A DNA stretch of 64,000 nucleotides, taken from Rariloculus sp963665575. GTDB taxonomy: Bacteria > Pseudomonadota > Gammaproteobacteria > Steroidobacterales > Rariloculaceae. A program made the translations under genes and the position numbers. The DNA lies in assembly GCA_963665575.2 (NCBI GenBank), contig CAXXDW010000006.1, positions 868,001-932,000 on the forward strand. Reading direction: 5' to 3'. The notes under the pieces are model-generated. The model was given only the letters and a program-made list of their open reading frames with translations. It searched no databases and was not told the origin of the DNA. This document shows, piece after piece, positions 8,771 through 18,389 of the stretch (within the stretch, counting starts at the first letter, position 1; each line of letters starts with the position of its first letter).

Positions 8771-11046
8771 GGAACGTGCTCTACGGCGTGCTGCTGGTCT
8801 CGGCGGCACTGCTGTGGATCGTCGGCCTGCTGCTGTTCAGCCAGGTGACGGAGAACTCCGACGATTTCGCCCGCTGGACGAACTGGATTTTCCTGATCAA
8901 CGCGGTCGGCATCGCGGTACTCGCGACGCTGATCGCCGGCAATCTGATTCGCCTGATACGCGACCATCGACGCCAGGTCCCGGGCTCGCGCCTGGAAACG
9001 CGCGTGGTGACACTGCTCGTCGTCCTCGCGATCGCACCACTCGTGGTCGTCTACGGCTTCTCGGTCGAGTTCATCAACCGCGGCATCGACGAGTGGTTCA
9101 ATGTCGACGTCGAGCAGGGCCTCGGCAATGCCCTCGAACTCAGCCAGACCGCGCTCGATCTTGAGACCCGTGACAGCGTCGCCGCGCTCGAAGCCATGGC
9201 TCGCGAGTTGGATTCGCTCGAGGCGCGGGCCGACCTCGCGACTGAGGTGGGCCGGCTGCAGCGCGAACGCGGTGCCCGGGAACTCACGATCTTCGGGCCG
9301 AACAACCAGATCATCGCGACGAGTGCCGAGGATCCCGAAGCAGCCGTGCCGCCTCAGCCGAGCGAGGAAATGCTGTTGCGATTCAGACAGGCCCAGATCG
9401 ATTCGAACCGCGGCGGCGTCGCGCGCCAGCCGAGCGACGATATTGTTCTGACGCAGCGCTCAGACGAGCCGTACGTCAACGTCGAGCCTACGGCCGACGG
9501 CCGCATTCAGATCACGACGGCCATCGCATTGAGCCCGCAACTTCGAACGGGCGAAACGCAGATCCTGCGAGCGGTCTTCCCGGTGCCTGTGCGCTTCAGC
9601 GAGCTTGCCAACTCCGTGGAGGGGAGCTTCAATCAGTTTACCGGGCTCGACTTCCAGCGAACCGCGCTCAAGTACGGGTTCACGTTAACGCTGAGCCTCG
9701 TACTGCTCATTGCGCTGCTCGCTTCCGTTTACGGTGCGTTCTATTCCGCGCGGCGGCTGATCGGTCCGATCCAGCAGCTCATGCAGGGGACGCAAGCGGT
9801 CGCGCGCGGCGACCTCGACACGCGACTGACTGCGCCGGCCCACGACGAGATCGGCTTCCTTGTCAATTCCTTCAATGACATGACGCAACGCCTCGCGCGT
9901 GCACGCCAGGAAGCCAAAACCAGCGAGCAGCTCGTCGAGAGCGAGCGACAGAAGCTCGCGGTCATTCTCGCGCGGCTCTCGACGGGCGTGGTGTCGCTTG
10001 AGCCGGACATGCGCATCCGCACGGCGAACGGCGCCTCGAGCGCGATTTTCGGCGCCGATCTCGAATCGCACATCGGCGAATCGCTCGAGGAGCTGTCGGA
10101 AACGAGACCGCAACTCGCGCAGTTCCTGACCGTCGCGCGTGCGCACACGGAGCGCCACGAAACCGAATGGCGCGAACAGATCGTGCTCAGGGGCGATGCG
10201 CGGCGCCGGGTGCTCATGTGCACCTGCACGGAGCTACCGGCGGAGGAGAACGCTCCGGGCGGATTCGTCATGGTTTTCGACGACATTACGGATTTGCTGC
10301 AGGCCCAGCGCAGCGCCGCCTGGGGCGAGGTCGCGCGGCGGCTCGCGCACGAGATCAAGAACCCGCTGACACCGATCCAGCTCTCGGCCGAGCGACTCAG
10401 GCGGCGCTACCTGGACGCCGACTCGAAGGAACTGGAATTGCTGGACCGTTCCACGTACACGATCATCCAGCAGGTCGAAGCGATGAAGGACATGGTCAAC
10501 GCGTTCAGCGAGTACGCGCGCGCGCCCGTCATGGAACCCAGCGTTGTCGACATCAACGAGCTGATCGCCGAGGTGGCGGAACTCTACCGGCACCAGGAGA
10601 CGGCCGTCGCCATCGAACTCGCATCCGACGGGGCTCTGCCGCGCATCGAAGTCGACATCGGCCGGATGCGACAGGTGTTGCACAACCTGATGCGCAACGC
10701 GCTGGAGGCGACCGAGAGTCGCGACGGTGCGTGCGTCAACATCGCGACCCGCTACGTCGAAGCCGACGCGCGGGAGTTCGTGGAGATTCTCGTTACCGAC
10801 AACGGACCGGGATTCTCCCCGGATATCATCGATCAGGCATTCGAGCCATACGTGACGAGCAAGCCCAAGGGTACGGGTCTCGGGCTTGCGATCGTGAAGA
10901 AACTCATCGAGGAGCACGGCGGCCGGATACGCGCCGGAAATGATGAACACGGCGGGGCGCGGATCGTTATACTTCTACCTGCATCGCTGGCAAGCGGGGC
11001 CGTTCAGGTGGCTGGCGGTAACGAGCAACGGAGGGAACTGGCGTGA
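8746..11046 (+). CDS. NtrY-type membrane histidine kinase
   Basis: A 766-residue sensor. The N-terminus has about three membrane helices (residues ~10-30, ~45-65, ~85-105), then a periplasmic region of ~200 residues, another helix near 310-335, a HAMP domain (SARRLIGPIQQLMQGTQA), a PAS domain (~370-490), the HisKA box RRLAHEIKNPLTPIQLSAER and the ATPase motifs NLMRNALEA, DNGPGFS and GTGLGLAIVKKL. NtrY kinases sense nitrogen or redox state and phosphorylate NtrX. ATG 8746 is chosen; a GTG lies three codons earlier. It overlaps the DUF4390 gene at its start and ntrX by four bases at its end. Confidence 0.93.
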   Translation: MEPRRSRIRNVLYGVLLVSAALLWIVGLLLFSQVTENSDDFARWTNWIFLINAVGIAVLATLIAGNLIRLIRDHRRQVPGSRLETRVVTLLVVLAIAPLVVVYGFSVEFINRGIDEWFNVDVEQGLGNALELSQTALDLETRDSVAALEAMARELDSLEARADLATEVGRLQRERGARELTIFGPNNQIIATSAEDPEAAVPPQPSEEMLLRFRQAQIDSNRGGVARQPSDDIVLTQRSDEPYVNVEPTADGRIQITTAIALSPQLRTGETQILRAVFPVPVRFSELANSVEGSFNQFTGLDFQRTALKYGFTLTLSLVLLIALLASVYGAFYSARRLIGPIQQLMQGTQAVARGDLDTRLTAPAHDEIGFLVNSFNDMTQRLARARQEAKTSEQLVESERQKLAVILARLSTGVVSLEPDMRIRTANGASSAIFGADLESHIGESLEELSETRPQLAQFLTVARAHTERHETEWREQIVLRGDARRRVLMCTCTELPAEENAPGGFVMVFDDITDLLQAQRSAAWGEVARRLAHEIKNPLTPIQLSAERLRRRYLDADSKELELLDRSTYTIIQQVEAMKDMVNAFSEYARAPVMEPSVVDINELIAEVAELYRHQETAVAIELASDGALPRIEVDIGRMRQVLHNLMRNALEATESRDGACVNIATRYVEADAREFVEILVTDNGPGFSPDIIDQAFEPYVTSKPKGTGLGLAIVKKLIEEHGGRIRAGNDEHGGARIVILLPASLASGAVQVAGGNEQRRELA

Positions 11047-12383
11047 ACGATGCCCGGATCCTGGTCGTAGATGACGAATCGAACATCAGGGAGCTGCTGG
11101 ACGAGATCCTGCGCGAGGAAGGCTACGACGTAACGACCGCAGCGGATGCCGAGCATGCGCGTGCGGCGCGCAAGGAACGCAGCTACGACCTCACGCTGCT
11201 CGATATCTGGATGCCCGACACTGATGGGATCACACTCCTCAAGGAGTGGGCCGAAGGCGGATCGCTCGGTCCGGTCGTGATGATGTCGGGACACGGCACG
11301 GTCGATACTGCCGTCGAAGCGACGCGCCTCGGCGCGCTCGATTTCATCGAGAAGCCGATTTCCCTGACGAAGCTGCTGCGCACTGTCGAGAAGGCGCTCG
11401 CGCTTCGCCGAGGCCGCGAGTCGCGCCGCACGCTGGTTATGCCGGTGCCCGGCCCCGTGGGCAAGAGCGCCCTCGTGACCGAGTTGCGCAACGAGGTCGA
11501 GAGGATCGCGGGCCACTCGACGGCAGTCGTCTTTGCCGGTGAGTCCGGCAGCGGCCGGGAACGCTGCGCGCGGTTCCTCGCCGATCGCGGTATCAGGTCG
11601 CGTGGGGTCTTTGTCAAGGTCGTCGGCGCCGGGCTCGGCGACGAGGAGTGCCGGCGCATCCTGCTCGGCGAAAGCGGCGAGCCCGGGGCGCTGGAGAAAG
11701 CGCGTGGGGGCGTGCTGTTCATCCGCGGCATGGATGACATGCCGACTCCCGCACAGCGTGCGTTGCTCGAGATCATCGTCCGGGCCAGCGACGGGTCAGG
11801 GGCTACGACAGCCGAACCGAGTCTCGATGTCCAGATCGTTGCAGGCGCAAAGCCGGGAATCGAGAACGACGAGTCCTTCTGCGCGGAGTTGTTCACGCGG
11901 CTCAATCCGGTCGTCGTGCGCGTACCGCCGCTCCGGGAGCACGCCGAGGACGTACCGGAGCTGCTGCGTTTCTACGTCGACGTTCTCGTCGACGCCGAGA
12001 ACGTTCCGTTTCGCCGCTTCAGCATCGCCGCGCAGAATCGCCTGCGCAACTATCCGTGGCCCGGCAATGTCCGCGAACTCAAGGACGTCGTCAAGCGTCT
12101 GCTCATACTCGGAGGCGGCGAAGAGATCGGTCTGGCGGAGGTCGAGGCGCAACTGCACTCCGAAACGACGGGCGTCGAACCGCTCATCGAACAGGATTTG
12201 CTCGCGATGCCGCTGCGCGAGGCGCGAAAACGCTTCGAGCGCGCCTACCTTCAGCAGCAGTTGATTCTCTGCGACGGCAAGGTCGGCAGGCTCGCCAAGC
12301 GAGTCGGCATGGAAAGAACGCATCTTTACCGCATGCTCCGATCGCTCGACATCGATTTCAGGCGTCGGCCGAACAAACAGTAG
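11043..12383 (+). CDS. NtrX-like response regulator with degenerate AAA+ domain
   Basis: The 446-residue product has a receiver domain with the phospho-Asp in LTLLDIWMPDTDG, a sigma-54 activator-type AAA+ domain and a C-terminal Fis-type helix-turn-helix (LAKRVGMERTHLYRML). The AAA+ domain is eroded: the Walker A is GESGSGRERCAR with Arg in place of the usual Lys, and I find no GAFTGA loop, which sigma-54 activators need to touch the polymerase. R-finger region and the PWPGNVRELK motif remain. It probably binds DNA without acting as a classic sigma-54 activator, as proposed for some other NtrX proteins. The start overlaps ntrY. Confidence 0.92.
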   Translation: MNDARILVVDDESNIRELLDEILREEGYDVTTAADAEHARAARKERSYDLTLLDIWMPDTDGITLLKEWAEGGSLGPVVMMSGHGTVDTAVEATRLGALDFIEKPISLTKLLRTVEKALALRRGRESRRTLVMPVPGPVGKSALVTELRNEVERIAGHSTAVVFAGESGSGRERCARFLADRGIRSRGVFVKVVGAGLGDEECRRILLGESGEPGALEKARGGVLFIRGMDDMPTPAQRALLEIIVRASDGSGATTAEPSLDVQIVAGAKPGIENDESFCAELFTRLNPVVVRVPPLREHAEDVPELLRFYVDVLVDAENVPFRRFSIAAQNRLRNYPWPGNVRELKDVVKRLLILGGGEEIGLAEVEAQLHSETTGVEPLIEQDLLAMPLREARKRFERAYLQQQLILCDGKVGRLAKRVGMERTHLYRMLRSLDIDFRRRPNKQ

Positions 12384-12445
12384 TCGGCCGCGGCAGCGTT
12401 ACGCGGCGGGGAACCTGTACCGGGCCGCGAACGGGCCGCGACGAG

Positions 12446-13009
12446 CTACGGCACCCTGATCAGCAGCGTCTCGATCTGATTGCCACGCAGCGTCGCCCGC
12501 GCGCGGTTGAGCTGCTCGAGATCGTTCATCGGGCCGATCCGGACCCGGTGATAGACATCGTCGTCGATGGTCACACGCTGGATGCGCGATTCGATTCCAA
12601 GCAGTGCGAGACTCGCCTGCCTGCTGTCCGCGTCGGCAAGCTGCCGGAACGACCCGGCCTGGAGCACGTAGGCGCCGGGCGACTCGACCGCAGCCGGGGT
12701 GGTATCGGCCCGCGCCTGGCTCTCGACTTCGGGGATCACGACCTCGAACCTCGGCAGCATCTCGTAGAAGTCGAACGTCGCTTCGGGCGTCTGGGCCGGT
12801 TCGGGGACCGGCGCTGGCTCCGGAGTGACGGCTGCGGCGGGCTCGGCCTGCGGTACCGGCACGACAACCGGTAAATCGGGCGCCGGAAGGCCCCCGCCAC
12901 GCACGTAGACGATCAACGCCACGAGCAGCCCCATGCTCAGTCCCGACAGCATCCAAAGCCAGCCGGGGGCCTGCTTTTTCGTCTTTCGCTTTCGGGCTTG
13001 GCGCGCCAC
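12446..13009 (-). CDS. SPOR-domain membrane protein
   Basis: About 187 residues from GTG 13009, ten bases after argS ends. It starts with a basic cytoplasmic stretch (VARQARKRKTKKQ), one membrane helix (WLWMLSGLSMGLLVALIVYV), a long Pro/Ala/Glu linker and a C-terminal SPOR fold (AYVLQAGSFRQLADADSRQA ... YHRVRIGPMNDLEQLNRA). SPOR domains bind denuded septal peptidoglycan, so a cell-division role is likely. This is the FtsN-like arrangement commonly found after argS in gammaproteobacteria, but I do not assign ftsN because essential N-terminal motifs cannot be verified. Confidence 0.88.
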   Translation of the reverse strand: MARQARKRKTKKQAPGWLWMLSGLSMGLLVALIVYVRGGGLPAPDLPVVVPVPQAEPAAAVTPEPAPVPEPAQTPEATFDFYEMLPRFEVVIPEVESQARADTTPAAVESPGAYVLQAGSFRQLADADSRQASLALLGIESRIQRVTIDDDVYHRVRIGPMNDLEQLNRARATLRGNQIETLLIRVP

Positions 13010-13019
13010 GCGGCTATTG

Positions 13020-14774
13020 TTACATACTCTCGGGGGCCGAAACGCCCACCAGACCGAGCGCATTGCGGATGACGCAGCGAACGGCAAGCGCGAGCGTCAC
13101 GCGCGCGTCCCGCACGGCAGTATCGTCGACGAGAATGCGCTGCGCGTTGTACCAGGCATGGAATTCCGCCGCGATCGCACGCACGTAATGAACGACGTGG
13201 TGCGGTGCCCGGTTGTCGGCTGCGAGCCGCACAAGCTCGGGAAACCGGCCAAGCGCGACCATGAGCGCCCGTTCTTCGGGCTGCTCGAGCGCGCCAAGGT
13301 CGACACTGGCGGCGTCCGGACAGCGCAAGCCGTCATCCGCCAGACGCCGCAGCATGCTCGCGATGCGTGCGTGGGCGTACTGCACGTAGTAGACGGGATT
13401 GTCGTTCGATTGCGACTTCGCAAGCTCGAGATCGAAGTCCAGGTGCTGGTCGTTCGACCGCGACACATAGATGAACCGCGCGGCGTCGTTGCCGACTTCC
13501 TCACGCAGCGCGCGCAGGGTCACGAACTCGCCCGAGCGGGTCGACATTTGAGCCTTGACATCGCCGCGGTAGAGCACGACGAACTGCACGAGCCGCGCCT
13601 CGAGGCGCTCGCCATGGCCGGTCAGCGCCTCGACGGCGGCCTGGAGCCGGGCGACATAGCCGTGGTGATCGGAACCGAGCACGTTGAGCATGATGTCGTA
13701 GCCGCGCTCGTACTTGTCCAGGTGATACGCGATATCGCTTGCAAGGTAGGTCGTTGCGCCGTTCTCGCGAACGACGACTCGGTCCTTGTCGTCGCCAAGC
13801 GCCGACGAGCGAAACCAGGTCGCGCCGTCCTTCCCGTACAGATGATCGTCGGCCGCAAGTGTCTTGAGGGCGCGTTCGACTGCGCCGCCGCCGGTCAGGC
13901 TGCGTTCCGAAAACCAGTGGTCGAAGCGGACCGAGAACGCTTCAAGATCGTCGCGGATGTCGGCCAGAATGTCGGCGAGCGCAGCGTCGAGAACGGTGTG
14001 GAAAGCGTCTTCGCCGGCTGAGCGCCTGATCGCGGCGATCAAGCGGTCCATGCGCGCGTCGGCGTCTTCGCCGTCTGTCGCGGGTCCGAGAACCGCGGCT
14101 ACCGGACCAACTTCGCCGCAGAGCGCAGCGCCGTGCAGCTCGACGAGCCGTGCGGCGATGTCGCGTACGTAGCCGCCCTGGTAGGCGTTCTCGGGGAAGG
14201 GCAGTGCGTTGCCCAGTGCTTCGACGTAGCGCAGCCAGACGCTCGCGGCCAGAATGTCGATCTGGCGGCCCGCATCGTTGACGTAGTACTCCTCGTCGAC
14301 GGCGTGGCCGCTGGCTCGCAACAGGTTCGCAAGCGACGCGCCGTAGGCCGCATTGCGCCCGTGTCCGACATGCAGCGGGCCGGTCGGGTTCGTCGATACA
14401 TACTCCACCAGCACGCGGCGGCCGCCGCCGGCGTCGCTGCTGCCGTAGGACTCGCCTTCGGCGAGCATGCGCCTGAGTTCCCCGTGGATGGCTTCGGCCG
14501 AGAGCCGGAGGTTCACGAAACCCGGCCCCGCGACTTCGACGCTCTCGATGAGTTCCGACGCCGCGAGGCGGCCCCTCAGTGCTTCGGCAAACTCGCGAGG
14601 ATTATGCCCGTAGCGTTTCGCGACGCGCAGGGCGACGTTGCTTGTGAAGTCGCCGTGGCGCGGGTCGCGGCTGCGTTCGAGCTCGGGGCTGGTTCCGGCG
14701 AGGCCGGTCCAGCCTTCGCTGTCCTCGAGCGAGCGCAGGGCATCGCGGAGCAGGCTGTCCAGTATCTGGCGCAC
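13020..14774 (-). CDS. argS: Arginyl-tRNA synthetase
   Basis: Class I synthetase charging tRNA-Arg. From GTG 14774 (VRQILDSLLRDALRSL) the product is 584 residues. It has the ArgRS N-terminal domain, the HIGH-type motif in STNPTGPLHVGHGRNA, the VNDAGRQI segment, and a KMSK-like position in VKAQMSTRSGEFVTL, followed by the anticodon-binding helical domain ending GLVGVSAPESM. The open frame extends 21 codons further but without family similarity. It lies between priA and the SPOR gene, all leftward. Confidence 0.96.
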   Translation of the reverse strand: MRQILDSLLRDALRSLEDSEGWTGLAGTSPELERSRDPRHGDFTSNVALRVAKRYGHNPREFAEALRGRLAASELIESVEVAGPGFVNLRLSAEAIHGELRRMLAEGESYGSSDAGGGRRVLVEYVSTNPTGPLHVGHGRNAAYGASLANLLRASGHAVDEEYYVNDAGRQIDILAASVWLRYVEALGNALPFPENAYQGGYVRDIAARLVELHGAALCGEVGPVAAVLGPATDGEDADARMDRLIAAIRRSAGEDAFHTVLDAALADILADIRDDLEAFSVRFDHWFSERSLTGGGAVERALKTLAADDHLYGKDGATWFRSSALGDDKDRVVVRENGATTYLASDIAYHLDKYERGYDIMLNVLGSDHHGYVARLQAAVEALTGHGERLEARLVQFVVLYRGDVKAQMSTRSGEFVTLRALREEVGNDAARFIYVSRSNDQHLDFDLELAKSQSNDNPVYYVQYAHARIASMLRRLADDGLRCPDAASVDLGALEQPEERALMVALGRFPELVRLAADNRAPHHVVHYVRAIAAEFHAWYNAQRILVDDTAVRDARVTLALAVRCVIRNALGLVGVSAPESM

Positions 14775-15033
14775 GTAACGTCGGCCTTCGGGTCGGAGCG
14801 GCGCATTTTGCCACGGCCCGCTGGCCGATGCGCACACGGCACGGGCGCCGGGGCTCCGGTGATGTCCTGCCGCCGGTGCGCCAAACGGGCCGGGAGGCGC
14901 CGGGCAACGGATGCAACGGTACGGTCAAGCGGGATCTTGCGAGTCCCTGACGCAAGGCCCCAGCCGGTGAACAACACCCTTCGAACCGCCGTAACGGGCG
15001 GCGCTACAAGTGGGGGCGAGCTTCGTTTCACGG

Positions 15034-17358
15034 CTACAGTCCGTTCGGATCGATGTCGATCGCCCAGCGGACGCGGCGCGTCTCGGGCCATGTCCGCGAC
15101 GCGCCGGACACCAGGCCAACGAGTCGGTGCAACGGAGCGCGTGTGGACGATTGCAGCAGAAGCTGCGCCCGGTAGCGGCCGGCCATGCGTTCCATGGGCG
15201 CCGCGGCCGGCCCGAGCACCTGCACATCCCCGGCGTTCTCGCGGGCCTTGGCGCCGATGCGCCGCAGGAAGCGGTACACGGCGTCGCGGTCCTGCGCTTC
15301 GGCCCGCCAGACGGCCACATGCGAATAGGGCGGCCAGTCCGCAAGCCTGCGTTCGGCGAGCGCGAGCTTCGCGAACGCCGAGTAGTCCTGGTCGACGAGC
15401 GCGGCGAGCAACGGGTGCCGCGGATAATGGGTCTGGATCACGACCTCGCCCGGCCGATCCCTGCGTCCGGCCCGGCCGGCCACCTGAACGATCGTCTGGG
15501 CGAGTCGCTCCTCAGTCCTGAAGTCCGTTCCGAGCAGCCCCTGGTCGGCGTTGACAATGCCGACGAGCGTGACGCGCGGGAAGTCGTGCCCTTTCGTGAG
15601 CATCTGCGTGCCGACGATGATGTCGGTCTCGCCGCGCTCGACTTCGCCAAGTACGCTCGCGAGCGCGCCGCGGGTTCGGGAGACGTCCCGGTCGAGCCGC
15701 GAGATGCGTTTTTCGGGAAACAGTTCCCTGAGTGCGTCGCTCACGCGCTGCGTGCCGGCGCCCACGGCAAGGCGCTCGTTGCCGCAGGTCGGGCAGGTCC
15801 AGTGCAGCATGGTCTCGCGACCGCAGTGATGGCAACGCAGGCGGCCCGAAGCGGCATGCACGGTCATGCGCGCGTCGCAGCGTTCGCATTCCTCGGAGAT
15901 CGTGCATTCCGCGCAAAAGAGCACCGGCGCGAATCCGCGCCGATTGAGGAACAAAAGCACCTGGTCGCCGCGTTCGAGGTGGCGGTCGATCAGCGAGACG
16001 AGCGCAGTGGAGAGTCCGTGACGGCTCGCATGCCGGTTGAGGTCGATGGTTCGGACCGTCGGTACGCCTGCCGCGCCGATCCGCTTCGGCATCGTCAAGA
16101 GGTGGTAACGTCGATCGAGCGCATTGCGGTAGCTTTCGAGCGACGGCGTCGCCGACGCGAGCACGACGGGCACCGCCAGGCGGCGCGCCCGGACGACCGC
16201 AAGGTCGCGCGCCGAGTAGCGAAAGCCGCGTTCCTGCTTGTAGGCGGGATCGTGTTCCTCGTCGACGATGATGAGTCCCGCGGCCGGCAGCGGCGCGAAG
16301 ACGGCCGAACGCGTTCCGACGATGAGCCGCGCCTGTTGCCGGTAGGCGCGCCGCCAGGCGTCGTGGCGGTCGCGGTCTGTGAGCCCGGAGTGAAGGATTG
16401 CAAGTTCCTCGCCGAAGCGGCGGCTGAGCCGCTCGACGAGTTGGGGTGTGAGGCTGATCTCGGGCACGAGCAGCAGCGTTTGCCGACCGGCGTCGAGTTG
16501 CTCGCGGATCAGGCGCAAAAAAATCTCGGTCTTGCCGCTTGCCGTGACGCCGTGCAGCAGAAAGGCGTTGAAGCCCGGTCCCACTGCCCGGATCGCGTCG
16601 AGCGCGCGGGTCTGGTCCGGCGTAAGAGTGGGAAGCGATTCCGTCGGCCGGGCAGAAGCTTGCGTCCCTGGCGTGTTGGTTGTCGCGCTTGTCCCGGAGT
16701 CGGCCGGCGGTTCGCCGCCGCGACCGGCCCGCACTTCCGCCCGAGCACCAGGCACATTGCTGCCGTCTTTGCCCGCATCCGGCGCGCACGGCTCGATCCA
16801 GCCCTTGGCCGTGAGCCGGCTGACGACGGCTGCGCTCAGGCCTGAGCGCCTTAGTTCGGATTCGGCGGCGTGCGGCTGCTGCCGCAGGAGACTCAGGCAA
16901 CGCGCCTGCTGCCGGGCGCGTCGGGCCACCTGGTCCGGCGATTGCGCTTCGCCTTCGGCCGTGAGCCGCCACGCGCGCTCTACCGGTCCCTCGAGTGACC
17001 GACCCCTGCGAAGCAGCGTCGGCAAGGCGTGACTCAGGACCTCGCCGATCGGGTGGTGGTAGTAGTCAGAAGCCCAGCGCAACGTGGCGAGCAATTCGTC
17101 GCCGATGACCGGTCGACGGTCTATGGCCCTGAGCACGGATTTGAGCTTCTTCGCCGGCAGCGTCGTCGCCGCCGGGTGTTCGATCACGATGCCGACGCGC
17201 TCGCCCCTGCCGAACGGCACCTGCACCCGCACACCGGCCGGCGGCGGCGCTTCGTCCGCGGACCACAGGTAATCGAAGCCCTCCGCCAGCGGAACGGGAA
17301 CCGCGACACGGACCAGTGGCTTGTGCGCGGGCTGCGATGGATCGGCTGAATCGGGCAA
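15034..17358 (-). CDS. priA: Primosomal replication protein N' (PriA helicase)
   Basis: 3'-5' helicase that restarts stalled forks. The 774-residue protein has the N-terminal 3'-DNA-binding domain (VRVAVPVPLAEGFDYLW), a winged helix, the helicase with Walker A GVTASGKTE and DEEHD box, the eight-cysteine zinc module (CAECTISEECERCDARM ... CHHCGRE ... CPTCGNE) and the C-terminal GTQMLTKGHDFPRVTLVGI and QVAGRAGR motifs. An unusual feature is a Gly/Ser/Thr/Pro-rich insert of about 45 residues (around 200-245) between winged helix and helicase. The 259 bases to argS hold no gene. Confidence 0.96.
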   Translation of the reverse strand: MPDSADPSQPAHKPLVRVAVPVPLAEGFDYLWSADEAPPPAGVRVQVPFGRGERVGIVIEHPAATTLPAKKLKSVLRAIDRRPVIGDELLATLRWASDYYHHPIGEVLSHALPTLLRRGRSLEGPVERAWRLTAEGEAQSPDQVARRARQQARCLSLLRQQPHAAESELRRSGLSAAVVSRLTAKGWIEPCAPDAGKDGSNVPGARAEVRAGRGGEPPADSGTSATTNTPGTQASARPTESLPTLTPDQTRALDAIRAVGPGFNAFLLHGVTASGKTEIFLRLIREQLDAGRQTLLLVPEISLTPQLVERLSRRFGEELAILHSGLTDRDRHDAWRRAYRQQARLIVGTRSAVFAPLPAAGLIIVDEEHDPAYKQERGFRYSARDLAVVRARRLAVPVVLASATPSLESYRNALDRRYHLLTMPKRIGAAGVPTVRTIDLNRHASRHGLSTALVSLIDRHLERGDQVLLFLNRRGFAPVLFCAECTISEECERCDARMTVHAASGRLRCHHCGRETMLHWTCPTCGNERLAVGAGTQRVSDALRELFPEKRISRLDRDVSRTRGALASVLGEVERGETDIIVGTQMLTKGHDFPRVTLVGIVNADQGLLGTDFRTEERLAQTIVQVAGRAGRRDRPGEVVIQTHYPRHPLLAALVDQDYSAFAKLALAERRLADWPPYSHVAVWRAEAQDRDAVYRFLRRIGAKARENAGDVQVLGPAAAPMERMAGRYRAQLLLQSSTRAPLHRLVGLVSGASRTWPETRRVRWAIDIDPNGL

Positions 17359-17732
17359 GGCTGTGAACCGGAGAAAAGGCGCCGCAAGGAGGATGCTCGG
17401 GAGAGGATATGGTAATCCCCCAGGCGCCCGACCGCCGACGGGTCCGGGAGGGCGACGCGGCTTTTCGCCGCAGAGATGTCACGAACGGCTCGGACGGCCG
17501 TCGGCAGCCGCGACAGGCGTGGTTGTTCAATGCGGCTCGAGCCATTCGGGAACCCGGTCGATAAAGCGATCATCGGGGCGGAAACATCATCCTTTCCCGA
17601 TACCGCAACCGCTCCGTCGTCGGGGGATCGCTCCGGCCCGATCATGCTTGTATCGAAACCGCAACGTAACAGGGCCGGTTGATAATTCCGGCAGTCTCGG
17701 TAAAACTTGCGTCGCGACACAGGTAGCGAACG
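17359..17732. other. Intergenic region between divergent priA and HNH genes (374 bp)
   Basis: No convincing ORF, RNA gene or terminator. A GATAAT at 17681-17686 could be a -10 for the HNH gene, without a matching -35. A stretch near 17529-17580 has a faint resemblance to the core of the intergenic repeat family but lacks its terminal repeats. Confidence 0.5.
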
Positions 17733-18365
17733 ATGGACTTCCAGTCTCACATTTTCTCCCAGGAAGTGTTGCGTACCGACATCGCCGGTATGCCGCTCGA
17801 GTGGATCGACTACCGGGCCGCCGCATCGCTCTACCATGGCGGCCAGGTGGCCTACTGCTGCGGGTCCCCGATCTACCGCGTGCACGGCGGCTACAATGCG
17901 CTCACGGGATTGCGCAGCGTCATCGAGGTCAGCTCGATCGTGGCGACGCGCGGCGATACGCGCAAGGTCGACAGCAATCGCAGCCGCTACACGCCGCCCC
18001 TGAACAACCGCACGCTCTTCAAGCGCGACGCGAACATCTGCATGTACTGCGCGACGCGATTCCCGACATCGGAGCTGACCAGAGACCACGTGACCCCGCT
18101 GAGCCTTGGCGGCAGCGACACCTGGCCGAACGTCGTGGCAGCCTGCCGGCGCTGCAACAACCACAAGGGCGGCCGCTCTCCCGAGGCAGCGGGCATGCAA
18201 CTCGTGGCGGTGCCGTTCACGCCGACCTACGCCGAGTACATCTTTCTCAAGGGCCGCCGGATTCTCGCCGATCAGATGGAGTATCTGCTCAATCACTTCC
18301 CGCGGACCAGCCCGCTGCATGCCCGCCTGAACGGCGACCTGGCGTGGGCCGGCGCCGCCCGCTGA
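17733..18365 (+). CDS. HNH endonuclease domain protein
   Basis: A 210-residue protein whose C-terminal half is an HNH fold: a CMYC knuckle, RDHVTPLSLGGSDTWPNVV, then CRRCNNHKGGRSPEEA-like text (CRRCNNHKGGRSPEAAG). The paired CxxC motifs suggest structural zinc. The N-terminal ~85 residues (PLEWIDYRAAASLYHGGQVA) are conserved in proteins of this group but have no assigned role. Chromosomal HNH proteins of this size occur widely in gammaproteobacteria and need not be mobile or restriction-linked. A fructosamine-kinase family gene follows 24 bases downstream. Confidence 0.85.
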   Translation: MDFQSHIFSQEVLRTDIAGMPLEWIDYRAAASLYHGGQVAYCCGSPIYRVHGGYNALTGLRSVIEVSSIVATRGDTRKVDSNRSRYTPPLNNRTLFKRDANICMYCATRFPTSELTRDHVTPLSLGGSDTWPNVVAACRRCNNHKGGRSPEAAGMQLVAVPFTPTYAEYIFLKGRRILADQMEYLLNHFPRTSPLHARLNGDLAWAGAAR

Positions 18366-18389
18366 GCGGCGCGCTTGCGTCACGAGCGC

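Noticed and set aside
17529..17590. Possible fourth copy of the hairpin repeat (TCGAGCCA, GGAACCC, GGGGCGGA in similar order)
   Set aside because: Arms do not pair well, the 28-nt loop spacing is lost and no terminal repeats are found.
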